DNA of 64,000 bases, from positions 1,051,999-1,115,998 of the forward strand of contig NZ_LMPS01000001.1 in assembly GCF_001424405.1 (NCBI RefSeq), written 5' to 3'. This DNA is from Dyadobacter sp. Leaf189. Lineage in GTDB: Bacteria; Bacteroidota; Bacteroidia; Cytophagales; Spirosomataceae. Under the pieces are notes generated by a model that was not told where the DNA came from, made no database searches, and saw nothing but the letters and a program-made list of their open reading frames with translations. The position numbers and the translations under genes were made by a program. Positions 1 to 8,751 of this stretch are shown here, piece after piece (position 1 is the first letter of the stretch; the number at the start of each line of letters is the position of its first letter).

Positions 1-621
1 ATTGCACCCGACGTGTATGCCTATCTTGAAAGCTACAATAACAGCAGCAAGACAGGCAATAAGTTCACAATGGAGACCATTAAGGGTAACCAGCTTGTCC
101 AGAAGTTTTATGCCGATAAGATCGTGTGGCAGCCCAAAAAGGGTAAGTGGACAATGCAGAACTACCAGGTACGGACGCTGGACAGCCTGGGTGAAAAGCT
201 GAGCCAGGGAATGGAGATAGACACGGCGATCAACCTGTCGCCCAAAGACTTTGAAAGCGATTATAACCTTTTTGAAACATTTACATTACCTGAGCTGAAT
301 GCGCATATCGACTTGCTGAAAAGCCGGGGCTCGGACGGACTTGAAGTTTACCTGATCGAAAAATACATTCGTTTTACGCAGCCTTTCGCCATTCTGATCC
401 TCACAGCGATCGGTGTTATTGTTTCGGCGCGGAAGAGCAGGCGAGGGGTTGGCTGGCAGATCGCGCTCGGCTTTATGCTTGCATTTATTTATATACTCTT
501 CTTTCTTTTATCAAAAGGCGTGGCTGAGGCGGGTACCATTAATACGCTGTTCGCTGTTTGGCTGCCAAATATCGTTTTCTCGTGCATCGGAGTGATTTTA
601 TATAAAACATTGCCGAGATAA
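1..621 (+). CDS. LptF/LptG (YjgP/YjgQ) family permease, C-terminal part
   Basis: The frame is open from the first base, so the gene begins upstream of the window; 206 C-terminal residues are present. A soluble beta-rich stretch of about 120 residues is followed by three hydrophobic segments (roughly residues 125-140, 150-170 and 180-200 of the visible part). This matches the periplasmic jelly-roll plus C-terminal membrane helices of LptF/LptG. Family members form the inner-membrane part of the LptB2FG transporter that extracts lipopolysaccharide. Which of the two paralogues this is cannot be told from the fragment. The EamA gene starts 2 nt after the stop, so the two are probably co-transcribed. 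Confidence 0.8.
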   Translation: MAPDVYAYLESYNNSSKTGNKFTMETIKGNQLVQKFYADKIVWQPKKGKWTMQNYQVRTLDSLGEKLSQGMEIDTAINLSPKDFESDYNLFETFTLPELNAHIDLLKSRGSDGLEVYLIEKYIRFTQPFAILILTAIGVIVSARKSRRGVGWQIALGFMLAFIYILFFLLSKGVAEAGTINTLFAVWLPNIVFSCIGVILYKTLPR

Positions 622-623
622 GT

Positions 624-1547
624 ATGTTTACATCTGCCACGCTGCGCTCTTATTTGCACCTGCATTTCCTGGTACTAATCTGGGGATTTACCGCGATTGT
701 AGGTCTGCTGGTCACTATTTCACCTATCGCACTCGTTTTTTACCGGACACTTTTCGCCTGTCTGGGGTTAGGGATTATCATTTTATTTAAACAAAAGCGC
801 TTCCGGACAAATCCTGCAGACTTGCTGCGGATGTTTGGGGTAGGGTTTATTTTATCGGCACATTGGATGCTGTTTTTTGCTTCTGCCCGCGTTTCCACAG
901 CTTCGGTATGTCTGGCCGGAATGGCTACGACCTCTTTGTGGACCAGCATCATAGAGCCTCTGGTGAACAAAAAAAGCATCCGGCCGCTGGAAGTAGGATT
1001 GGGGATTCTGGCTTTTGCGGGATTGTATGTGGTATTCCGGTTCGAGTTCGATCACGCGCTCGGGTTAATGCTTGCGCTGGCTTCTGCGCTTCTTGCTGCC
1101 ATGTTTACAGTGGCCAACAGCCGGCTGGTACAGCGCATTGATGCTTATGTGATTACTTTTTACGAGATGGCAGGTGCGACCTTCTTTTCATTGTTGTCGC
1201 TGTTTGTTGCAAAAACATTTCACTGGACCGGCGATGCGCCTTACCGACCTGAATCGGGTGACTGGATCTGGATTTTGTTCCTTGCCTGGATTTGCACAGT
1301 TTATGCAAGTACCATGGCCACACAGCTGATGAAGCAGTTTTCGGCTTACCTCATCAACCTGACTATCAACCTGGAACCGGTTTACGGAATTGCACTGGCG
1401 TTTCTGTTTTTTGGTGAAAAGGAAAGAATGACGACCGCATTTTACTGGGGTACCCTGCTGATTTTGCTGGCTGTATTGCTGTATCCGCTGCTCTCAGGAA
1501 GTGTTCTGGACAAAGGCAGCCGGAAGATAAGTGAGGTCAACAAATGA
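624..1547 (+). CDS. EamA/DMT-family transporter
   Basis: A 307-residue, very hydrophobic protein with about ten predicted helices in two repeated halves, the usual size and layout of drug/metabolite exporters of the EamA family. The first helix carries the FLVLIWGFTAI pattern typical of the start of an EamA repeat, and the second half has the conserved NLEPVYG segment near residue 250. The substrate cannot be inferred; family members export amino acids, metabolites or drugs across the inner membrane. The start is 2 nt after the upstream permease stop. Confidence 0.85.
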   Translation: MFTSATLRSYLHLHFLVLIWGFTAIVGLLVTISPIALVFYRTLFACLGLGIIILFKQKRFRTNPADLLRMFGVGFILSAHWMLFFASARVSTASVCLAGMATTSLWTSIIEPLVNKKSIRPLEVGLGILAFAGLYVVFRFEFDHALGLMLALASALLAAMFTVANSRLVQRIDAYVITFYEMAGATFFSLLSLFVAKTFHWTGDAPYRPESGDWIWILFLAWICTVYASTMATQLMKQFSAYLINLTINLEPVYGIALAFLFFGEKERMTTAFYWGTLLILLAVLLYPLLSGSVLDKGSRKISEVNK

Positions 1548-1632
1548 ATGATTATAAACGCCCCTGTCCGCGGGAAAGAAGCATATTAACTTATTACTGC
1601 TATTTTTGTCGATTCAATCCACACGGTAATAT

Positions 1633-2583
1633 ATGAATCCAGCACGACTACTTTTAGTAATACCATGTTACAATGAGGAAGCTATTCTGAATCTTACCTA
1701 CTCCAAACTGAACATTTATTACAATAGTATCAAGCAGCAGGGCCTTATTGCCGAAGACAGCCGGATCTGTTTTGTCAATGATGGCAGCCGCGACCGAACC
1801 TGGAAAATCATTGAAGAGCTCTGTCAGTCAGATCCCGATGTGATTGGTGTTGGATTATCAAGGAATTTCGGCCACCAGAGTGCTATAATGGCTGGCTTGG
1901 AGCAACATGTGGACCAATTTGATTGCTTTATCACCATCGACGCCGACTTGCAGGATGATATCAATGCGATTACCGGCATGATAGAAAGGCACCGCGAAGG
2001 CGCAATGGTCGTTTACGGTGTGAGGAGCGATCGCAGTTCAGACAGCTGGTTCAAGCGTGTTACTGCTGAAAAATTCTATCTCTTAATGCAGAAAATGGGG
2101 GTTCCGGTCATCTTCAATCATGCGGATTTCCGTTTGATGGACCGCAGGGTTTTGCAGGAGCTGGGTAATTTTAAAGAAATCAACCTGTTCCTCAGGGGCA
2201 TTGTTCCTCTGATCGGTTTCAGAAACGATAAAGTATATTACAGCAGGCTGGAACGCGAAGCTGGCGAGACCAAATATCCCCTGAGCAAAATGCTGCTTTT
2301 TGCGTGGAATGGAATTACTTCTTTTTCCACATTCCCAATGCGGCTGGTACTTTACTTCGGGCTTTTCAACTTTCTGATCGCGATGCTCATCGTGGTTTAT
2401 ATCCTCTTTTCCTTCCTGATCGGGCATACCGTGCCGGGCTGGACATCGACGATGCTGCCGCTTACCTTTTTCAGCGGGTTCAATATGATGGCGCTGGGAC
2501 TGATTGGCGAGTACATTGGAAAGATCTACGAAGAAGTAAAAGGCCGCCCGAGATACATTATTGAAAAAACTGTCAATGAATAG
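1633..2583 (+). CDS. Family 2 glycosyltransferase, polyprenyl-phosphate type
   Basis: A 316-residue protein with an N-terminal GT-A domain (IPCYNEE at 10-16, NDGS at 49-52, DAD metal-binding motif at 103-105 followed by LQDD). Two C-terminal membrane helices lie at about 233-260 and 270-295. This layout is that of DPM1/ArnC/GtrB-type enzymes, which load a sugar onto undecaprenyl or dolichyl phosphate at the cytoplasmic face. The downstream DUF6056-like gene begins inside its last codons, implying translational coupling. Inference: it makes the lipid-linked donor for the neighbouring membrane proteins. A possible -7 element (TATTTTTG, 1601-1608) precedes the gene without a clear -33 partner. 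Confidence 0.88.
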   Translation: MNPARLLLVIPCYNEEAILNLTYSKLNIYYNSIKQQGLIAEDSRICFVNDGSRDRTWKIIEELCQSDPDVIGVGLSRNFGHQSAIMAGLEQHVDQFDCFITIDADLQDDINAITGMIERHREGAMVVYGVRSDRSSDSWFKRVTAEKFYLLMQKMGVPVIFNHADFRLMDRRVLQELGNFKEINLFLRGIVPLIGFRNDKVYYSRLEREAGETKYPLSKMLLFAWNGITSFSTFPMRLVLYFGLFNFLIAMLIVVYILFSFLIGHTVPGWTSTMLPLTFFSGFNMMALGLIGEYIGKIYEEVKGRPRYIIEKTVNE

Positions 2584-4012
2584 ATTTTATAGAAAATACA
2601 GGACTGTTGGCAACTGGATCAACATTGCATTGCTGATCGCAGTGCTGCTTCCGCTGCTTGTGCTCTCATATTACAACCATCCCTCAGCAGCTGACGATTA
2701 TTGCTACATTGATACCGTGCAAAAAGTGGGCTGGTTTGGTGCAATGAAGTTGTACTACACCACCTGGACGGGCCGCTATTTCGGTGTCCTGCTCAATCAC
2801 AGCAATCCGTTGCTCTTTCACTCTATTACCGGTTTCAAGATATTGCCGGCGGTTCTGTTGGGCGGGACGATCTTTGCATTATACAGCTTGTTCCGGCATT
2901 TAACGCCTACTTTGTCGAGAGTCGCGCATTTGGGTTTTGCAGGCGCTGTCTTCTTCTTGTTTATACTGAAAATGGCCAGCCTTGCCGAAGGTTTTTACTG
3001 GATGGCGGCATTTGTAACTTACACGATCCCCAATATGCTGACGCTGTTCTGGATTGTGCTTGTGCTCAGATGGTACCGGCAGGATACGCAATCGGCAAGG
3101 ATACTGGTCGGCGTACTGGCAGGTTTTCTCGTGTTTGCAGCAATCGGTTGCAGCGAGCAAAACATGCTGACAATGGTATTGCTGGTAGGGGCCTGGTGGG
3201 TTTACCGGCTTATTTACCACCGGAAAGTGGACGCATTTATGATTTCAATGCTGGTTGTTACGGCATTATCCTGCTACGCACTGCTCGGCTCGCCGGGTAA
3301 CCAGGCAAGGATTGGCGGTAACCCGCTGGGTGGTAACATTCCATTCTCGGTGGTTTCAACGATCAAAAAACTGGCGGTACTTGGCTACGAATGGATCTTT
3401 ACAACTCCATTGGTATTTTTCACGGCCGTCTGGCTGGTAGTTATGTCGCGGCTGTCTGAGGGAGCACGCAACTATTTCTCAATCCCGATCTGGTACGCAG
3501 TACTGCTTTTCATTGGCGTACTTTCTGCGCAACTTTTTCCGTCCTATTACGGAGTGGGTATTGAGCCTACGCATAGGGTTGTAAACAGCGCGTATTTCTT
3601 TTTCCTGATTGGCTGGTTCTATGTTTTTGGTGTGGTCTTCCATTATTTTAAGCAACATCGGTTTGCGGTTTTCCAGTTTACCGTCGCCCGTTTTGTAGGA
3701 CTTTACGTAATACTGCTGGCATCCACTGCGCTTTCTTTTTACCGGAGCGGCAATGTAAAGCTGATTTATTCAGATTGGCTCAGAGGTACTGCTGCTGCTT
3801 ATGATCAGGAAATGTATGCGAGATACGAAATCCTGAAAAACAGCAAAGAGGAAGTCACATATCTTCCGCCGATCCGTTCCAAAGCATTCTCGATTTATGT
3901 AGAGGACGATCTTACCTCCAATCAAAATCACTGGTGGAACAAATGTATGGCGGGCTATTATGGCAAAGGTGCCATCATTTTGAAGGATGTTTCAGGTGAA
4001 CAAAACAAATAA
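2576..4012 (+). CDS. DUF6056-like multi-pass membrane protein, possible GT-C glycosyltransferase
   Basis: A 478-residue protein with about ten to twelve hydrophobic segments. The first helix is followed by a loop with the motif ADDYC (DD at residues 40-41), a hallmark of DUF6056-like proteins. Acidic pairs in the first extracytoplasmic loop are also the metal/donor-binding signature of GT-C glycosyltransferases. The C-terminal 70 residues are soluble. The ATG at 2576 is preferred over the TTG at 2561; it overlaps the GT2 gene by 8 nt. Inference: it transfers a sugar from the polyprenyl-phosphate donor made by the adjacent GT2 onto an envelope acceptor. The fold is not proven by sequence alone. 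Confidence 0.65.
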   Translation: MNRFYRKYRTVGNWINIALLIAVLLPLLVLSYYNHPSAADDYCYIDTVQKVGWFGAMKLYYTTWTGRYFGVLLNHSNPLLFHSITGFKILPAVLLGGTIFALYSLFRHLTPTLSRVAHLGFAGAVFFLFILKMASLAEGFYWMAAFVTYTIPNMLTLFWIVLVLRWYRQDTQSARILVGVLAGFLVFAAIGCSEQNMLTMVLLVGAWWVYRLIYHRKVDAFMISMLVVTALSCYALLGSPGNQARIGGNPLGGNIPFSVVSTIKKLAVLGYEWIFTTPLVFFTAVWLVVMSRLSEGARNYFSIPIWYAVLLFIGVLSAQLFPSYYGVGIEPTHRVVNSAYFFFLIGWFYVFGVVFHYFKQHRFAVFQFTVARFVGLYVILLASTALSFYRSGNVKLIYSDWLRGTAAAYDQEMYARYEILKNSKEEVTYLPPIRSKAFSIYVEDDLTSNQNHWWNKCMAGYYGKGAIILKDVSGEQNK

Positions 4013-5696
4013 GCTTTTTCCGGTTACCGTCGCGCTTGTCCCCATTCTTATCTGGGTATTTGTGATATTATACTACTCGGTGGACCTGCCCTGGCTCGAC
4101 GATTTCGATCCATTTCCCGATTTCCTGCACAAATGGATCGGGGCTTCATCGGCATCGGGCCAACTCAGACTGCTCTTTCAGCCTAATAACGAGCATAGAA
4201 TGGTGGTAGGCAAGCTGGTCACGCTGGCTTATTATTGGGTTACCGGAAAGCTCAATTTTACATTCCTGCACATTGCGGGAGCGTGTTTCACATTAGGTAC
4301 ATTATTCATTTTCTGGCGGGTGTTCCGGCAGACGAAGTTGAATATCTGGTACTTTCTGCCCATTCCCTTCCTGTTGTTCCAGCTGCAATATCACCTGGTT
4401 TTCCTTTGGGCAATATGCAGCCTGCAGCATCAGCCCGTGGTACTGTTCGTTTGCTTGTCAATGTACTTGCTTGCCAATAAGCGCTTTACCCTGGCCGCAT
4501 TGTCCGGGCTTTGTGCGACTTATGCAATGAGCAGCGGTATTTTTGTCTGGCCGGCCGGACTAATGGTCTTGTTGTTGAGCGGGCGCTACAAGCAGCTTGC
4601 GATCTGGTGTTTGATCGCCGTGGCTGGTGTGAGCCTGTACTTCTATGGCATGTCGGCCCAGGGAAATGAGTCGAGCTTTGAGTTCTTTGCCAAATACCCG
4701 CACCTGTCTTTCCTTGGCTTTTTTGCCTTTCTGGGCGGTTTGTTCGACCTGTTTCCTGAAAAGCGCATTGAAGTACGCACTGCCTTGCCAATCTTAATGA
4801 GCTTTCTCATCATGATCTGGATAGTGCGCTGGTTATGGCAATTGTTCTCGGAATGGACAGTCAGAGCATTCGGCTGGCCTGGCAGAACAAGTTCGAAATC
4901 AGTCAAAAGCGATGAGCATGAATACAGTCCGGTGCAGATGTTCTTGCTGGGCGTTATTACATTCCTGCTAGTTAATGCGATTATCATCGGGTTGTTGCGG
5001 CCTCGTTTCGGGTTTTTCGTAATGGTAGTGAGCAACTACAAAATGTATCCTGCGCTATTCCTGGTTGCAGCTTACCTGACATTCATTACCTCGAACCTGG
5101 CAGAAACAAGTCGTAAGCTTTTGTTCAGAGCTGCATTGGGTGTAAGTATGCTGATTTGGATCGTTTCGGCGATCAACTATCTCCCTGTTATCTCGGAGCG
5201 GTCAAAGTACCTGACGATCAATGGATACAATCAGGAATTTAACGGGTTCGGACTTGGTCACGTACCATTTTCGGCGGGTGCTGCCTATGTGGATAGTCTG
5301 ATGAAGGGAATGGTTGAAATGGGAGTGTACCAATATCCGGAAGGAGGAAAGGCGATCGCACAGCGGGTGGATGCACTTGATGCAAAACCGGCTTATTCCA
5401 ATATTTTGGTAAAAGAAGAAGGCAGCCAGATTTATATCAATGATCCCGCCGGTTCGATTACACTATCCAAAGACAAAGGAGAATATGTGTTTTTGAAAAA
5501 TCCGGAAAGAACTTACCTCTTCAAAATGGAGCCCAGGAAATATGCAGGGAGAAATATTTTCCGGCAATACGAAAAGGGTGCTGATATTGCCATTCCTAAT
5601 TCTGCTATGCTTCCCGGATCTTACAATGTAGGAATTATCAGGACCGGCAATCCTGTTCCCGAAGGAGGCATTCTTCGAAAAATCATAATCCCTTAG
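3987..5696 (+). CDS. Large multi-pass membrane protein, function unknown (GT-C-like)
   Basis: A 569-residue protein with roughly ten membrane segments followed by a soluble C-terminal region of about 150 residues. No family was recognised with certainty. The first helix (residues 11-30) is followed by LPWLDDFDP, again an acidic pair (D38, D39) in the first outer loop, as in the preceding gene. The ATG at 3987 has a GAAGG just upstream and overlaps the preceding gene by 26 nt, so expression is probably coupled. Inference: a second envelope glycosyltransferase or flippase partner in the same cluster. Confidence 0.6.
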   Translation: MFQVNKTNKLFPVTVALVPILIWVFVILYYSVDLPWLDDFDPFPDFLHKWIGASSASGQLRLLFQPNNEHRMVVGKLVTLAYYWVTGKLNFTFLHIAGACFTLGTLFIFWRVFRQTKLNIWYFLPIPFLLFQLQYHLVFLWAICSLQHQPVVLFVCLSMYLLANKRFTLAALSGLCATYAMSSGIFVWPAGLMVLLLSGRYKQLAIWCLIAVAGVSLYFYGMSAQGNESSFEFFAKYPHLSFLGFFAFLGGLFDLFPEKRIEVRTALPILMSFLIMIWIVRWLWQLFSEWTVRAFGWPGRTSSKSVKSDEHEYSPVQMFLLGVITFLLVNAIIIGLLRPRFGFFVMVVSNYKMYPALFLVAAYLTFITSNLAETSRKLLFRAALGVSMLIWIVSAINYLPVISERSKYLTINGYNQEFNGFGLGHVPFSAGAAYVDSLMKGMVEMGVYQYPEGGKAIAQRVDALDAKPAYSNILVKEEGSQIYINDPAGSITLSKDKGEYVFLKNPERTYLFKMEPRKYAGRNIFRQYEKGADIAIPNSAMLPGSYNVGIIRTGNPVPEGGILRKIIIP

Positions 5697-5708
5697 CTCA
5701 TACATTTT

Positions 5709-5738
5709 TTCGATAATAGCCCGAAAGGTGTATTTTTG
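5709..5738 (+). promoter_or_regulatory. Candidate promoter of the second GT2 gene
   Basis: TATTTTTG at 5731-5738 matches the Bacteroidota -7 consensus TAnnTTTG. A TTCG at 5709-5712, 18 nt upstream, is a weak -33 element. The gene starts 30 nt downstream. Confidence 0.35.
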
Positions 5739-5768
5739 CCAATATTGGTCATTGAAAATCCCTGAATA

Positions 5769-6728
5769 TTGAAAACTCCTCAGATATCCATTGTAGCGCC
5801 GTTATATAATGAATCCGAGTCACTCCCGCTACTGGTGCAGCGGATCAATGCATTGATGGATTCAAGTCCCCTGGCGATTGAAGTAGTGTTGATAGATGAT
5901 GGAAGTAAGGATGATACTGCATTAAAAATCAAGCAGGTAGCATTAATGGACGAACGTTACCACGGTGTGTTTCTGTCCCGGAACCACGGTCACCAGCTTG
6001 CATTAACTGCGGGTATCTCTGCCGCAAAAGGAACGGAGGCGCTTTTCGTGATCGACGGTGACTTGCAGGACCCGCCAGAACTCTTACCTGAGTTTTACAA
6101 GCTGCTCAAAGAAGGAAATGACGTTGTTTATGCAGTCAGGAAGAAGCGAAAGGAAGGTTTTATCAAACGGACAGGTTATCATTTGTTTTATCGCATTTTA
6201 CGCTCTATTTCCTATGTGGATATCCCATTGGATAGCGGCGATTTTGCATTGGTTAGCCGCCGCGTGATCGATGTAATGAACAAAATGCCCGAAGAAAGCC
6301 GCTACCTCCGCGGAATGCGTTCCTGGATCGGGTTTAAGCAAACCGGTTACGAGTATGAAAGAGATGCACGGGTTGCCGGAGAATCTAAATATTCATTTAA
6401 ACAGCTTTTCCGGCTTGCGTATAACGGGATCTTCAATTTCAGCGAATTCCCGATCAAGTTCATGAGCCGGGCGGGCATTGCGGCGATCATGATTTCTCTG
6501 GCTTACTTTTTAGTTGTAGTGGCCAAAAAGTTGTTTTTTGCCCACGTAATCGAAGGTTTTACTTCATTACTTTTCGTCATTATTCTATTTAGCGGAGTGC
6601 AGTTGCTGGCGCTTGGCATAATCGGGGAATATGTGCTCCGGATATTTTTTCAATCCAAAAACAGGCCTTTGTTCATTATCAAAGAAGAGATAGTCAACAG
6701 AGAGTACATTTCGCCCGATGCTGTTTAA
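5769..6728 (+). CDS. Family 2 glycosyltransferase, polyprenyl-phosphate type (second copy)
   Basis: A 319-residue protein of the same DPM1/ArnC/GtrB architecture as the GT2 at 1633: APLYNES at 10-16, IDDGS at 42-46, DGD metal motif at 96-98 followed by LQDPPEL, and two C-terminal membrane helices (about 235-255 and 268-290). It is a distant paralogue, not a recent duplicate. The start is a TTG; an in-frame stop lies two codons upstream and no earlier start is possible. The MBOAT gene begins 11 nt before its end. Likely role: making polyprenyl-phosphate sugar for surface-glycan or lipid decoration. Confidence 0.87.
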   Translation: MKTPQISIVAPLYNESESLPLLVQRINALMDSSPLAIEVVLIDDGSKDDTALKIKQVALMDERYHGVFLSRNHGHQLALTAGISAAKGTEALFVIDGDLQDPPELLPEFYKLLKEGNDVVYAVRKKRKEGFIKRTGYHLFYRILRSISYVDIPLDSGDFALVSRRVIDVMNKMPEESRYLRGMRSWIGFKQTGYEYERDARVAGESKYSFKQLFRLAYNGIFNFSEFPIKFMSRAGIAAIMISLAYFLVVVAKKLFFAHVIEGFTSLLFVIILFSGVQLLALGIIGEYVLRIFFQSKNRPLFIIKEEIVNREYISPDAV

Positions 6729-8178
6729 TACAATTCAGTTCCTGATTTTCTTCCTGGTTGTTACGCTGGCATATTTCAGTTTGTCCTGGCGTGGCCGCTG
6801 GATCCTGTTGCTTGCTGCGAGCTGTTATTTTTACATGGTTTTCAAGCCGGTATTCATATTGATCTTGTTTGGAACCATTGTAATTGACTACTATGCAGGT
6901 ATTTGGATCGAGAAGTCGCAAGACCCGCGACAGAAAAAATGGCTTCTGATTATCAGCCTCATTTCCAATATCGGCATTCTTGCCTTTTTTAAATACTACG
7001 ATTTTTTACAGGATTCTATCAACGGACTCCTCGCGAGCGCCGACCTGCGGCCACTCGTGCCGCCCTTGACGCGCCTCATTCCCGCTCAATTTGCTCAGTG
7101 GATTACGACAGGCTCAGGTAAGATTTTACTGCCGATCGGTTTGTCGTTCCACACATTTCAGGCAATGAGCTACACCATTGAAGTGTATCGCGGGCATCAG
7201 AAGGCAGAGCGCCACTTCGGGATCTATGCACTTTATGTGATGTTTTACCCTCAGCTTGTCGCGGGGCCTATTGAGCGGCCGCAGAATATGCTTTTCCAGT
7301 TCCATTCATATTTCAAATATGATTTTGAGCAGGTAAAAGAAGGGTTAATGCAAATGGCATTCGGGCTTTTCAAGAAGATCGTAATCGCCGACAGGCTCTC
7401 GATGTTTGTCGATTACGCCTACGATCCCGGCAGTGAACAAAACGGACTTACCCTCCTTACGGCCACTGTTTTTTACTCCTTCCAGATCTACTGCGACTTC
7501 TCAGGTTACTCGGATATGGCGATAGGCGCGGCGCGTGTGATGGGATTTACGTTGATGGACAACTTCAAAGCGCCTTATGAAGCCAGGTCTATTAAGGAGT
7601 TCTGGGGGCGCTGGCACATTTCACTTTCCACCTGGTTCAGGGATTACTTGTATATCCCGCTTGGAGGAAATAGGAACGGGGAATTTGCCCGATATCGGAA
7701 TCAGATGATCGTTTTCCTGGTAAGCGGGTTGTGGCATGGTACGAGCTGGAGTTTTGTGATTTGGGGCGGGTTACACGGTTTTTATCAGGTCGCAGCTTCT
7801 CTGCGGGATAAGTGGCTTGAAAAAGCCGGTATCCGCTTTCCCGACAATGCATTAACCAGGATAATCAACCTGATTGTGACCTTTTTACTGGTTTCGCTAA
7901 CCTGGGTATTCTTCCGTAACTCGATCAGCCGCTCCATCGAAATATTGAAAGGGATAGGGAACCTGTCTTTCTCCGACAAAATCATGTCACCGCTGAATGC
8001 ATTTGAAATGTGGTTCTGCGTATTCCTGATCGCATTTTTGCTGATTAAGGAGCATTATTTTGAAAAAATACCGACCAGAAATACGGTAGCCTTTTTCATC
8101 CTGTTTCCCTTACTTGCATTCCTCACTTACATACTCTGTGTAGTTACTGAAAAGCAGTTTATCTATTTCCAGTTTTAA
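6718..8178 (+). CDS. MBOAT-family O-acyltransferase (AlgI/DltB-like)
   Basis: A 486-residue polytopic protein of the membrane-bound O-acyltransferase family. The diagnostic region is present: EFWGRWHISLS with H300, and SGLWHGTSW with the putative catalytic H340. Family members move acyl groups across the inner membrane onto polysaccharides, teichoic acids or proteins. The gene overlaps the GT2 by 11 nt, so it is probably translated with it. No AlgJ/AlgX-like periplasmic partner follows, so the acceptor is unknown. Inference: O-acetylation of the glycan built by the neighbouring glycosyltransferases. Confidence 0.88.
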   Translation: MLFNTIQFLIFFLVVTLAYFSLSWRGRWILLLAASCYFYMVFKPVFILILFGTIVIDYYAGIWIEKSQDPRQKKWLLIISLISNIGILAFFKYYDFLQDSINGLLASADLRPLVPPLTRLIPAQFAQWITTGSGKILLPIGLSFHTFQAMSYTIEVYRGHQKAERHFGIYALYVMFYPQLVAGPIERPQNMLFQFHSYFKYDFEQVKEGLMQMAFGLFKKIVIADRLSMFVDYAYDPGSEQNGLTLLTATVFYSFQIYCDFSGYSDMAIGAARVMGFTLMDNFKAPYEARSIKEFWGRWHISLSTWFRDYLYIPLGGNRNGEFARYRNQMIVFLVSGLWHGTSWSFVIWGGLHGFYQVAASLRDKWLEKAGIRFPDNALTRIINLIVTFLLVSLTWVFFRNSISRSIEILKGIGNLSFSDKIMSPLNAFEMWFCVFLIAFLLIKEHYFEKIPTRNTVAFFILFPLLAFLTYILCVVTEKQFIYFQF

Positions 8179-8269
8179 AAAGGAAGTATTGGGTAAACAA
8201 TTGCTTTCAAATATTTGTTAGTTCATCTCGAAGGGCAGTTTCACGTCCATATTCTATTTTGTTTTAAAA

Positions 8270-8650
8270 ATGTACGAAGTAACATCTGACAACCGATTGA
8301 AAAGTCTAATTGTTGTTGGTGACAGGGTTTTGATCCGTCCCAAAAGTCCAAGTGACAGAACAAACAGTGGCTTATACCTTCCGCCGACCGTCACTGAAAG
8401 AGAGCAGGTGCAAACAGGCTACGTGATCAAAGTCGGCCCGGGCTATCCCATTCCGGTGGCAGTAGAGGAAGAGCCATGGAAGGAAACAGAGGAAAAAGTG
8501 AAATACATGCCGCTGCAATCCAGGGAAGGCGATCTCGCGATTTACCTGCAACGGAATGCGATCGAACTGGAATACGACGGCGAAAAGTACGTTATCGTGC
8601 CCCAATCCTCCATCCTGATGCTTGAACGCTCGGAGGATTTGTTTGATTAG
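8270..8650 (+). CDS. GroES-family co-chaperonin paralogue, long form
   Basis: A 126-residue protein with the GroES layout: VVGDRVLIRPKSP near the start, a mobile-loop-like segment with SGLYLPPT in place of GGIVL, GYVIKVGPG, and a C-terminal YVIVPQSSILMLE strand. Ordinary GroES has about 95 residues; the extra length is an acidic insert after GPG containing EEEPWKETEEK. No groEL is adjacent. It may be an accessory co-chaperonin rather than the housekeeping one, which would be expected beside groEL elsewhere. Family assignment is firm; the separate role is inference. Confidence 0.8.
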   Translation: MYEVTSDNRLKSLIVVGDRVLIRPKSPSDRTNSGLYLPPTVTEREQVQTGYVIKVGPGYPIPVAVEEEPWKETEEKVKYMPLQSREGDLAIYLQRNAIELEYDGEKYVIVPQSSILMLERSEDLFD

Positions 8651-8751
8651 AGTTTATGAGTTTAGAGTTTGAAGTTTATGAGTGTAAATCTCAATTTAAA
8701 ACTCTCCAACTCTAAGCTCATGAACTAATAGACTCATAAACTTATAAACTC
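8651..8751. repeat. Nested inverted repeats of a GAGTTTATGAGT-type sequence
   Basis: The gap between the GroES paralogue and the aldo/keto reductase consists almost wholly of inverted repeats. Arm pair one is 8651-8669 with 8708-8726 (19 nt, two mismatches). Arm pair two is 8665-8683 with 8732-8751 (near-perfect). The last arm ends directly before the ATG at 8752. The unit is rich in GAGTTTA/TAAACTC. The transcript could fold into a long stem that terminates the first gene or masks the start of the second. Confidence 0.7.
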
